Shown here piece by piece: positions 37,068 to 44,915 of a stretch of DNA of 64,000 nucleotides; position 1 is the stretch's first letter, and each line of letters opens with the position of its first letter. The DNA is from Paenibacillus taichungensis (GTDB lineage: Bacteria; Bacillota; Bacilli; Paenibacillales; Paenibacillaceae), in NCBI RefSeq assembly GCF_003287275.1, contig NZ_QEVW01000008.1:310001-374000 (forward strand), read 5' to 3'. Below the pieces are notes generated by a model. The model did not search any database, had not been told where the DNA came from, and saw only the letters and a list, made by a program, of their open reading frames with translations. The translations under genes were made by a program, and so were the position numbers.

Positions 37068-37634
37068 TCAGCGCTGCTGGATACCTGACCAGAAAACATT
37101 CCAGGTGATCGCCAAAGCCTGCTCGTAGGATTGTCTTGTCTCATACACAAGCTGCACATCAAGACCATCCATAAGCGTTACGAAGGCTAAAGTTGCTTCT
37201 TCTGGACTTAAACGGATATCTGGATGTCTCGCGAAAACTTCTGCAAGCTCTTCCTTCAACGTGCCCAGATATGAACGGTACTGAGCCAGCACAAAATCAT
37301 GGACCTCTAGTGGAGTAATAAAAGACAATATATACATAAAGGCCACATTCGGGTTGGTCAGGAACCGATTTTTGTGTTCAATTAAAAAGGCATGCAGTTG
37401 CTGCTCCAAAGGCTGTGCAGTCTCTTTTTGAAAGAACTGTTTTACGAATTGTTGTTCCTCCTGAACTACTTCCTCATATATTTCGATCAGCAGAGCTTTT
37501 TTTGTTGGAAAATGATAAGCAAGCGATTGCTTGCGAATGCCTGCTTCTTCGGCAATCTGGGCCATTTTGGTCCCTTCATAACCGTGGCGGTTGAAATGTT
37601 GGATGGCGATTTCTTTAATTCTTCTTTTACTCAA
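37068..37634 (-). CDS. TetR-family repressor of the MFS operon
   Basis: A 188-aa repressor with a TetR HTH at the N-terminus (RIKEIAIQHFNRHGYEGTKMAQIAEEAGIRKQSLAYHFPTKKALL) and a helical ligand domain with a TetR_C_6-like ending. Its start overlaps the end of the MFS gene by 8 bp, so both are made from one message. A palindrome inside the operon promoter (38896-38913) is the likely operator, giving autoregulation. The inducer is unknown, presumably the exported compound. Confidence 0.88.
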   Translation of the reverse strand: MSKRRIKEIAIQHFNRHGYEGTKMAQIAEEAGIRKQSLAYHFPTKKALLIEIYEEVVQEEQQFVKQFFQKETAQPLEQQLHAFLIEHKNRFLTNPNVAFMYILSFITPLEVHDFVLAQYRSYLGTLKEELAEVFARHPDIRLSPEEATLAFVTLMDGLDVQLVYETRQSYEQALAITWNVFWSGIQQR

Positions 37635-38844
37635 GGTTTACCTCCAGTTGGTTGGCTTGATCTCTCATCCGCTGTCTCCGTGAGTATACCAAAAATAATA
37701 ATAGATATACCACAAAGACACCTATGGCAATATGATACACCATTGTATAGGAAAAAGCAGAAGCCATCATACCAAGCACGAGCGACCCGCCGCCAATACC
37801 AAGATCGAAGAAGTTGAAGAAGGAGGCCATGGCATTCTCGTGTTCATGTTCATCGACGAGATTTACACACCAGGTCTGAATGGCTGGGAAAATGGCACCA
37901 AAACCAAAACCGTACAGCGCCCCGGCGAGCAGGAAATGTACTTCATTCTGGGCTACTGTTAGCATAAACAGTCCAGCGATTGCAAATCCGGCTGATGGCA
38001 GCAATACCGAGCCTGGCCCTAACCGATCAAACATTTTCCCAGAGAATAATCGAACTGCAAAGCTGGCTATCGCCACGATAAAGAAAAACCAGGCTACATT
38101 CTCAAAACCACGTTCTGAGGCAAACAAAGCCACAAATGACATGATGGAACCAGCAGCTATGCCTACCAACATGATCAGGAGGGAAGGAAATAATACTTTT
38201 TTCTCGATTAGCTTGACTGTAGCAACGGGGAGCTCCGTTCTTTGATTGCCTTGGACCGGCTTTGGTTTTCGGGATACAAATACCGCCATCAGAAGGGCTA
38301 ACAGCAATATGCACATCCCTCCCACAAAAAGACTTTGATAATTGTATCTGAACAACAGGCTGGTTCCAACCAGTGGTCCAATGGATATAGCTACGGTCTC
38401 ACCCACTCCGAAATATCCCATGCCTTCCCCGCGTCGTTCTTTCGGCATGTTCTCCGTAGCAATCGTTGCGAAAAATGTTGTCGCCAAACCAAAGCCAAAA
38501 CCGTGAATGACTCGTAACACAAGAATCATCCATATACCTGACGAGAGGTAGTATGCTCCAGTGCTTAAAGCACAGATTGCTATGCCGATAATCAGAAGAT
38601 ATTTTTTGTCCATTCTTGTGGCCAATACTGCTGTAAATGGCCTTACCAGGATGGCAGAGAACATAAAAATACCTGTGACAAGTCCGATTTGGGAAGCTTC
38701 TCCTCCTAGGGATGAAACGAATAAAGGCAGAGTGGGAAGCAGCATTTCAAAAGCCATAAACAAAAATGCATTAGCCAGCATAATAAAAATAAAGGATCTT
38801 CCCCACAATTTCTGAGGCAAATGGTTATCGGTCAGAGTGTTCAT
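37627..38844 (-). CDS. MFS transporter, DHA1-type efflux pump
   Basis: A 12-helix transporter of 405 aa (FIFIMLANAFLFMAFEMLLPTLPLFV at the N-terminus; loop 2-3 motif replaced by ATRMDKKYLLIIG; helix 5 region YFGVGETVAISIGPLVG). ATG 38844 has GGAGGAAG upstream; a TTG at 38859 overlaps that site and is rejected. It is the first gene of an operon with the overlapping TetR gene. An efflux role is inferred from the family and the coupled repressor. Confidence 0.88.
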   Translation of the reverse strand: MNTLTDNHLPQKLWGRSFIFIMLANAFLFMAFEMLLPTLPLFVSSLGGEASQIGLVTGIFMFSAILVRPFTAVLATRMDKKYLLIIGIAICALSTGAYYLSSGIWMILVLRVIHGFGFGLATTFFATIATENMPKERRGEGMGYFGVGETVAISIGPLVGTSLLFRYNYQSLFVGGMCILLLALLMAVFVSRKPKPVQGNQRTELPVATVKLIEKKVLFPSLLIMLVGIAAGSIMSFVALFASERGFENVAWFFFIVAIASFAVRLFSGKMFDRLGPGSVLLPSAGFAIAGLFMLTVAQNEVHFLLAGALYGFGFGAIFPAIQTWCVNLVDEHEHENAMASFFNFFDLGIGGGSLVLGMMASAFSYTMVYHIAIGVFVVYLLLFLVYSRRQRMRDQANQLEVNLE

Positions 38845-38868
38845 CGTCTTCCTCCGCAATATAATCTC

Positions 38869-38880
38869 TGTCGCGCGACA
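38869..38880. repeat. Palindrome TGTCGCGCGACA in the MFS leader
   Basis: A perfect 12-bp GC-rich palindrome in otherwise AT-rich DNA, just downstream of the predicted start of the MFS/TetR transcript. It may be a second operator or a leader hairpin. Confidence 0.4.
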
Positions 38881-38890
38881 TGTTTATCTG

Positions 38891-38919
38891 ATTTTATCTG
38901 ACGATAGTCAGATTGTAAA
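38891..38919 (-). promoter_or_regulatory. MFS/TetR promoter with operator filling the spacer
   Basis: Minus-strand -35 TTTACA (38914-38919), 17-bp spacer, -10 TAAAAT (38891-38896). The spacer is occupied by the inverted repeat ATCTGAC-GATA-GTCAGAT (38896-38913), so a bound TetR dimer would exclude RNA polymerase. Confidence 0.7.
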
Positions 38920-39061
38920 GATCTAAAAATAATTCTGTACGATGTCTATCTGTACCTTCCGAGATGAGGAAATTAATATTTTCTATCCATATCCCAGCAT
39001 TTTCCGATATAATAACCAGATAGACAATACAAAAGGATACTACCTCAGAGAGGTGATTGTT

Positions 39062-39868
39062 GTGGCGATTGATGTACTTGTACGCAATAACGTGAAGGTG
39101 CTCGGTTCTGGCAGTCAAACGATTGTTTTTGCCCATGGTTTTGGATGTGATCAGGATATGTGGCGTTATATCGTTCCGAGCTTCATGGATAATTATCGTG
39201 TCGTTTTATTTGATTATGTAGGCTCTGGCCAATCTCAAATTAACTATTATGATGCTGAAAAATATAGCAGTCTGCGAGGATATGCACAGGATGTGCTGGA
39301 GATTATGGAAGCGCTCGAATTGAGAGACGCCATATTTGTTGGGCATTCTGTCAGCAGCATGATTGGCATGCTCGCTTCCATCGAAGCATCCAACTATTTT
39401 AGACATATTGTTATGCTCGGGCCTTCCCCGCGTTATGTAAACGATCTTCCGGGTTATTATGGCGGTTTTGATCGGCGTGACATTGATGAACTGCTGGAAA
39501 TGATGCAGATGAACTTCATAGGTTGGGCCAGCTATCTCGCTCCGATTGTTATGCAGAATCAGGAACGGAAAGAGCTGACGGATGAGTTGGAAAAAAGCTT
39601 TTGTTCGAGAGATCCGCATATTGCCAGACAATTTGCGGAAGTGACGTTTTTCTCGGATTGTAGGGATGAATTGGAGCGCGCCTCGGTACCTACGCTCATT
39701 CTTCAATGCTCAGATGACAGCATTGCGCCTGTTGAAGTGGGGCATTACTTGCATACACATCTGAAGAACAGCAGACTTCAACAGATGACGGCCAAGGGAC
39801 ATTATCCACATTTGAGTCAGCCTGAAGAGACAAGCCGCTTCATTATAGACTATTTGCAGAGCGTGTAA
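39062..39868 (+). CDS. rsbQ: RsbQ-like alpha/beta hydrolase (signal-generating partner of a PAS protein)
   Basis: A 268-aa hydrolase closely resembling Bacillus RsbQ along its length: LVRNNVKVLGSGSQTIVFAHGFGCDQDMW, DYVGSGQS, nucleophile Ser in VGHSVSSMIGMLAS, GPSPRYVND, YYGGF, NFIGWA, ILQCSDDSIAP with the catalytic Asp region, and His in KGHYPHLSQPEE. The GTG start at 39062 has GAGGTGA upstream. In Bacillus RsbQ works with the PAS domain of the RsbP phosphatase in the energy-stress branch of SigB control. Here the next gene, 28 bp downstream, encodes an RsbP-like PAS domain joined to GGDEF instead. RsbQ is also a relative of the plant D14/KAI2 hormone receptors. Confidence 0.9.
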   Translation: MAIDVLVRNNVKVLGSGSQTIVFAHGFGCDQDMWRYIVPSFMDNYRVVLFDYVGSGQSQINYYDAEKYSSLRGYAQDVLEIMEALELRDAIFVGHSVSSMIGMLASIEASNYFRHIVMLGPSPRYVNDLPGYYGGFDRRDIDELLEMMQMNFIGWASYLAPIVMQNQERKELTDELEKSFCSRDPHIARQFAEVTFFSDCRDELERASVPTLILQCSDDSIAPVEVGHYLHTHLKNSRLQQMTAKGHYPHLSQPEETSRFIIDYLQSV

Positions 39869-39896
39869 ATAAAATGAGAGGAAAGGCAATTATTTC

Positions 39897-40895
39897 ATGG
39901 ATATTCAATTAGATGTGGCTCCATGTGGCTACTTCTCGATCGCTGATTCGGGAATCATTCAATCCATTAATCAAACCCTGCTGACTTTGCTGGGATATGA
40001 ACGCAACGAGCTGTTGGGACGACATATCGAGTCCACCATGTCTGTGACCAACAAGCTTTTTTTTCATACGTATTTCTATCCCTACATTCAGTTATATGGA
40101 CATGTGGATGAGATGTATTTTTCATTTCGGACCAGCGATCAACAGGATGTTCCGGTTCTACTGAACGGGGTTCGCCAGACCCGCAATGGGGAAAACGTAA
40201 TCGATTGTGTTGTGGTTGTCATGCGCAAGCGAATTGAGCATGAAAAGGATATTTTGAATACCAAAACGAAGCTGCAAGAGTTGTATCAAGCTACCCATGA
40301 AGCGAACAAGGAGCTTGAACGACTGCACGAAGAATACAAGGTGAAGCAGCAGGCATTGATTAAAGTAAATGATCAGCTGGAGACAATGGCCTCGACGGAT
40401 CTGCTTACAGGACTCAAGAACCGCAGATTTTTTCAGGATAAAATGCTGGAAAGTTTGGCTCTCTTCCGGGATACTCAGTTTGTTTTCTCCCTTCTTGTCG
40501 TTGATATTGATCACTTCAAGAGTATTAACGATACGTATGGACATCCGATTGGAGATCTGGTTTTGGGTAACCTGGCAGGCCTGCTGCAATCGGTGTCACG
40601 AAGCACGGATGTGGTGGCGCGTTATGGCGGAGAAGAATTTGTCATTATTCTTGCGGATTGTGATCGAGAGCAAGCTGTAACTATAGCAGAGAGATACCGT
40701 TCACAGGTCGCCTCTGCCGATTGGGGAGAGTATAACATTACAGTGAGTATTGGCGCGGCAACGGTTTCGCAGGAAGATACAGATCAGTCTTTGTTTCAAA
40801 AGGCGGATCAGGCGCTCTATGCCTCCAAAACGGGCGGGCGAAATCGGGTGACCCATGCAGCCGAAGCAGCGAGTAATGGTATTAAGCCTTCATAA
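39897..40895 (+). CDS. PAS-coiled coil-GGDEF diguanylate cyclase, RsbP-like sensor half
   Basis: A 332-aa cytoplasmic protein. Residues 1-110 form a PAS domain of the RsbP kind (APCGYFSIADSGIIQSINQTLL at the start, DCVVVVMRKR at the end). A coiled coil follows (about 115-168, HEANKELERLHEEYKVKQQ). The GGDEF domain (about 170-320) is intact: LTGLKNRRFF, DIDHFKSINDTYGHPIGD, active site RYGGEEF, and an inhibitory RxxD site (RSTD) five residues before it. So it should make cyclic di-GMP and be product-inhibited. In Bacillus RsbP the same PAS-coil is joined to a PP2C phosphatase; here the output differs. Cotranscribed with rsbQ; RBS GAGGAAAGG. Confidence 0.92.
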   Translation: MDIQLDVAPCGYFSIADSGIIQSINQTLLTLLGYERNELLGRHIESTMSVTNKLFFHTYFYPYIQLYGHVDEMYFSFRTSDQQDVPVLLNGVRQTRNGENVIDCVVVVMRKRIEHEKDILNTKTKLQELYQATHEANKELERLHEEYKVKQQALIKVNDQLETMASTDLLTGLKNRRFFQDKMLESLALFRDTQFVFSLLVVDIDHFKSINDTYGHPIGDLVLGNLAGLLQSVSRSTDVVARYGGEEFVIILADCDREQAVTIAERYRSQVASADWGEYNITVSIGAATVSQEDTDQSLFQKADQALYASKTGGRNRVTHAAEAASNGIKPS

Positions 40896-40963
40896 TGGAT
40901 TAATAACTGTCGATATAATATTCAGCACTATTATCTCTATTAAGAGGAAGTGAATATATCATT

Positions 40964-41794
40964 ATGAATCAGGTTGAGGCTGTTTTGGCTGCAATACCAT
41001 TTATTCGCGAAGCTACACGTCAGGATGTTTCCATATCGGTCATGGACCGGGAAAAATTCCTATTTTTCGAATCCGGTAACGCTTTGAAATATGATTTCAA
41101 GGCAGGAGACCCAATTGCAGATATACACAGAGACTTTAAGATGTTAAAAAATGAAGCCAAGACAAGGGAGCATTATCCGGCTGAGGTTTTTGGCATCGCT
41201 ACGGATTCCTATTTCCTTCCGATTAAGAATGAACAGAACGAGATAGAAGCAGTCCTTTGCATTACATATAGTATGGATACCCAGGATCAATTGAAAAAAC
41301 TGATGAATCAGGCAGGAGAAGTTACAAGCAGACTGATTGAAGGTATCCAGCATGTAGCTGCTCATTCGGAAGAGTTGAGTGCAACCTCGGAAGAAATTTT
41401 GAGCAATACGAAACGCGCGGTTGAAGATTCCAGTAATGTGAATGAAGTGGTTAGCTACATAAAAGAAATTTCAGAACAGACCAATCTGCTGGGTTTAAAT
41501 GCTGCAATTGAAGCGGCGCGGGTCGGTGAAGCCGGGGCAGGCTTTGGAGTAGTAGCCACGGAAATCCGTAAAATGTCAACAGGGACAAAGGAAGCCACGG
41601 GACGAATAGAACAGTCTCTTGATGCTGTGAAAAAGTCCGTACTGAACATGGAACAGGAGATTGCCCAGATTTCAGTTTCTTCTCAAGAACAGGCCAAACT
41701 GGTCACAGAGTTTATGAGTGTAATTGATCAATTGAACGAAACCAATCATGGCTTGCGGAAACTGGTAGAAAAAATTACTGACGACGCTGAATAA
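40964..41794 (+). CDS. Soluble methyl-accepting chemotaxis-type protein
   Basis: A 276-aa protein without membrane segments. The N-terminal 115 residues form a small sensor-like domain ([64 protein letters not shown]). The C-terminal part is a short chemoreceptor signalling domain with the hairpin [43 protein letters not shown]. Short soluble receptors of this kind occur in Bacillus (YfmS type). AGAGGAAG precedes the ATG, and TATAAT (40914-40919) lies 45 bp upstream, so it may have its own promoter as well as read-through from the GGDEF gene. Confidence 0.88.
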   Translation: MNQVEAVLAAIPFIREATRQDVSISVMDREKFLFFESGNALKYDFKAGDPIADIHRDFKMLKNEAKTREHYPAEVFGIATDSYFLPIKNEQNEIEAVLCITYSMDTQDQLKKLMNQAGEVTSRLIEGIQHVAAHSEELSATSEEILSNTKRAVEDSSNVNEVVSYIKEISEQTNLLGLNAAIEAARVGEAGAGFGVVATEIRKMSTGTKEATGRIEQSLDAVKKSVLNMEQEIAQISVSSQEQAKLVTEFMSVIDQLNETNHGLRKLVEKITDDAE

Positions 41795-41836
41795 TAATTT
41801 GTAGCGTTTAATCCTGTACTCCATATCCTGAAGTCG

Positions 41837-41875
41837 AAAAAACGCTCAACCATCATCGTGGCTGAGCGTTTTTTT
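41837..41875. terminator. Bidirectional terminator
   Basis: AAAAAACGCTCA-CCA pairs with TGG-TGAGCGTTTTTTT, between the soluble chemoreceptor and the convergent beta-helix lipoprotein gene. Confidence 0.85.
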
Positions 41876-41914
41876 CGGTTTGTTTAGAGTTTCACCAATT
41901 GGAATCATATCAAT

Positions 41915-43405
41915 CTACTCATGGCTCATAAATCCATTTCCAAGGGCAGGTGAACTGCCTTGGAGAGCGAAATCTTCGTTGGCTTCATCTACAAATTGGG
42001 GGTTTACATACAATGAATGTGCGTCATTTCCTGATCCATCCGTGTAGGAGGTGAAGCCGGAATACTCTGTATTTTTCCATACCCACAGGGCCTCTTCTTG
42101 TGGTGCAGGGGAGTAGTACACATTATAATCAAATACATTCCCCGAATTACTGGTGTATTCATTGTAAATGAGCACGTCAGAGCTGCCCGATACGAGAATG
42201 TTCCGTTTGAACGTATTGTTCTTCGTTTGGGCTTGCAAGAAGAGCTGCCCATTGCCTGCATCCAGCAGGTCGTTATCTACTAACGTATTATACATAATCG
42301 TGCTGTCCTCGGTAGAGCCACGCTCCTCATCATAACCGCCCATGGCGATGCCTGTAAGCCTGTTGTGAAAAATCAGATTATCCTGTAACGTAATGTGGCT
42401 GGTCGAACGCCCGGCATGCTCCGAAGCAATCTCGATTCCGATATCGTTGCGATATACCCGATTATGGTCGATAATATGATTTTTGCCTCCATCTACATAG
42501 ATTCCCCCAGCTGAATTGCTGTCATTAGGGAGATTCGTTCCATAGGACGGATTAAGATTGGAAGAGATATTATAGACCTCATTTCCCCGTATAATCCCGT
42601 TTCGCGCTAGATCGTAAGTGTCGTCCTCCGAAGTTCCTTCATACCCAATCAGATCAATACCGATGTTGTCGGTATCATGGATCGTATTGTCCAGTATCCC
42701 AAACGTATCCACATTCCCGTTGACTGCGAGTGACTCACTTGAGCCTAGCACGAGATCATACATTTCATTATCCTTGATGATAATATCACGCAATGCTTGG
42801 GGATGCTCCGTACCATATATCGCAATTCCATGGGCATCTCTGCCCTGTAAATCGGGTCCTGAAGGTTTAGCATCATTGGCAATGGAATGAATGGTGTTGC
42901 CCAGCAGTTGAATGTGCTCTCCTGCCCCGTGAACATATATGCCAGAAGGCACTTGTCCCCGAAGTGAGGTAGTAAAGTTGCGGATTTCGAGATTTTGAAT
43001 CGTAATATAGCTGGCATTTTCGACTTCAATCAAACCCTCTATGCCGCGTACCGACAGACCTTCACCATCAATGATGACCTTCTCCTGTAGATAGCTGGAA
43101 AACAGGGTTGGATTGCCTGATGAATTACCGCTTCTGGTAATCTTAACTTTTTGGTGATAGATACCTTCCCGCAAATAAACGGTGCTTCCCGGGGGAGCAT
43201 GGTCGGCAGCATGCTGCAACGTTTTCCAGGGAGCTTGAATGGTTCCTTTGTTCAAATCGTTTCCTTGTGGTGATATGTAATACATCTTCTGGGTATCCGG
43301 TACCTGCACAGCCTCGGGAGAAGGGATGGATGAAGGCTCGTCCTTCTGACAACCGGTTGCGAACAGAATCAGAGCCAGGAGTACAATTGCAGCCATACGA
43401 TACAA
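41915..43405 (-). CDS. Right-handed parallel beta-helix lipoprotein (DUF1565-type)
   Basis: A 496-aa exported lipoprotein (lipobox FATGC, Cys near residue 19). After a short linker the protein has YYISPQGNDLNKGTIQAPWKTLQHA and STVYLREGIYHQKV, the DUF1565 entry of many beta-helix polysaccharide lyases. Repeated PbH1 coils follow (YITIQNLEIRNF, HIQLLGNTIHSI, DIIIKDNEMYDL, FGILDNTIHDT, GIIRGNEVYNI, HIIDHNRVYRN, ITLQDNLIFHN). Start is TTG 43405 with AAGGAGG 7 bp away. Probably a surface polysaccharide-degrading or -binding protein (PL9-like organisation); no catalytic residues could be assigned. Confidence 0.8.
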   Translation of the reverse strand: MYRMAAIVLLALILFATGCQKDEPSSIPSPEAVQVPDTQKMYYISPQGNDLNKGTIQAPWKTLQHAADHAPPGSTVYLREGIYHQKVKITRSGNSSGNPTLFSSYLQEKVIIDGEGLSVRGIEGLIEVENASYITIQNLEIRNFTTSLRGQVPSGIYVHGAGEHIQLLGNTIHSIANDAKPSGPDLQGRDAHGIAIYGTEHPQALRDIIIKDNEMYDLVLGSSESLAVNGNVDTFGILDNTIHDTDNIGIDLIGYEGTSEDDTYDLARNGIIRGNEVYNISSNLNPSYGTNLPNDSNSAGGIYVDGGKNHIIDHNRVYRNDIGIEIASEHAGRSTSHITLQDNLIFHNRLTGIAMGGYDEERGSTEDSTIMYNTLVDNDLLDAGNGQLFLQAQTKNNTFKRNILVSGSSDVLIYNEYTSNSGNVFDYNVYYSPAPQEEALWVWKNTEYSGFTSYTDGSGNDAHSLYVNPQFVDEANEDFALQGSSPALGNGFMSHE

Positions 43406-43568
43406 GTTGATTCCTCCTTAATAACAAGCTATGAAGTTCGATTATAGCAGATTTGAATGGTGAATTAGCGCGTGAGTACTCATAGAATTTCAGAATGGGG
43501 AGAGGTTCCTAGAAACAGCGAAACAGGTGGTGAGTGTGATCTCGCCACCTGTTTGTATATGTTGCTTG

Positions 43569-44804
43569 TTATTTTCGGTCCCAGAGCACACTGTAGCGGC
43601 AGCAGATAAAAATGATGACATTGACGGCTGCGGCTATGCCGAACACCAACGCAGGATTGGACAGCTCGGAGATCCAGCCGCTTCCCCATATAGCCAAGGG
43701 CATGCCGAGCTTGAACAGAGAGCCGGTAATCCCGCTGATCCGGCCTATCATGTGATGCGGCGTGGATTCCTGACGGAATGTCCAGATGCAGATCGTGCTG
43801 ATGGTTTGGAAAATACCAGATAGAAACAGGCCCACTGCAAGTCCGTAGGTGGAGTGGGACAAACAAAGGATTAAAAAGGCGAATCCTTGAAGCAATGTGG
43901 TCACCACAATCAGCACGCCAGCCGAATATTTGCGGCGCAGGGAGCTTACCATCAGACTACCGATTAAACCACCTGCCCCGGCAGCAGCTAGTACAAGTCC
44001 AAGCTCCAGATTACGCAGTTGCAAAGTATCTTTGGCATAAAAGATGACGGTTGCATCCACCATACCATAGGTGGCATTGAGAAAAATGACCGTAATGCTG
44101 ATAACCAGCAACATATGGTTGCGTCGCAGTTCGATCCAGCCTTCTTTAAAGTCTACCCAGAAGCCCTGAGGAGATGTTCCTCTGGACACAGGTGCAGAGT
44201 GCAGTGGTAATAGAATGATACATGATACCGCAAGTAAAATGGCCGTAATTAACAGCCCCGTATACAAGTTGGATAACATCAAAAGCATTCCTGACAGGGC
44301 GGAACCCATAATGGTAATTAACGTTGTGGTGAAACCCAGAGCCGCATTAGCTGACGTTAGCAGTGGCGTAGGCACCGATTGCTTGATCATGCCAGCTGAT
44401 GCATTGCGAAAAGCATAACTTAGTGTCATCAGCATAAAACCGCACCCGTAGAGTACATAAATGGAAGGTTTACCGTATTGAAAAGACAGAAACAGCGCGA
44501 GCAGAAGCATAACCTGTAACGCGATGGAGCCAATAGACCACCATTTCTTATGCACCCGGTCCATCAGTACACCGATAAACATGGCGAGAAACAGATTCGG
44601 CAGAAATTCAATGCCACGCATGGTGGACATCGCTACAGGAGATTTTGTGAGTTCATATAAAATAAGAGGCAGGGCCAATTCATAGATTTGATTGCCCAGA
44701 GCAATGATGCCGCTGGCAACAAACAGAATGATAAAGCTTGGATTTCTCCATACGGATGTGGCGGGTGTGGTGACAGATGCGGCGTGTACGTTGATTTCGG
44801 ACAT
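43569..44804 (-). CDS. MFS transporter (EntS/MFS_3-like)
   Basis: A transporter of 411 aa with about 12 helices, including IILFVASGIIALGNQIYELALPLILYEL at the N-terminus, loop motif VLMDRVHKKWWS and helix regions GAGGLIGSLMVSSLRRKYSAG and GMPLAIWGSGWISEL. This is the EntS-like MFS_3 pattern. ATG 44804 has GAGGAG upstream; TTG 44813 overlaps that site. It is divergent from an SgrR-type regulator, a pairing also seen in enteric bacteria where SgrR neighbours a sugar efflux pump; substrate unknown here. Confidence 0.85.
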   Translation of the reverse strand: MSEINVHAASVTTPATSVWRNPSFIILFVASGIIALGNQIYELALPLILYELTKSPVAMSTMRGIEFLPNLFLAMFIGVLMDRVHKKWWSIGSIALQVMLLLALFLSFQYGKPSIYVLYGCGFMLMTLSYAFRNASAGMIKQSVPTPLLTSANAALGFTTTLITIMGSALSGMLLMLSNLYTGLLITAILLAVSCIILLPLHSAPVSRGTSPQGFWVDFKEGWIELRRNHMLLVISITVIFLNATYGMVDATVIFYAKDTLQLRNLELGLVLAAAGAGGLIGSLMVSSLRRKYSAGVLIVVTTLLQGFAFLILCLSHSTYGLAVGLFLSGIFQTISTICIWTFRQESTPHHMIGRISGITGSLFKLGMPLAIWGSGWISELSNPALVFGIAAAVNVIIFICCRYSVLWDRK

Positions 44805-44915
44805 GGATAACAATCTCCTCTTTACGTGTGGTAATGAGGTCCATTATACTTTTGCAAAAGAGGAAGAAAAAGCGAAGCATTCACCAAGTCGACTTCGCCT
44901 TTTAGGAGGGTGAAG

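Noticed and set aside
40909..40916. SigD-like -10 (GTCGATAT) before the soluble chemoreceptor
   Set aside because: No TAAA at 15 bp upstream; the overlapping TATAAT is more likely a SigA element.
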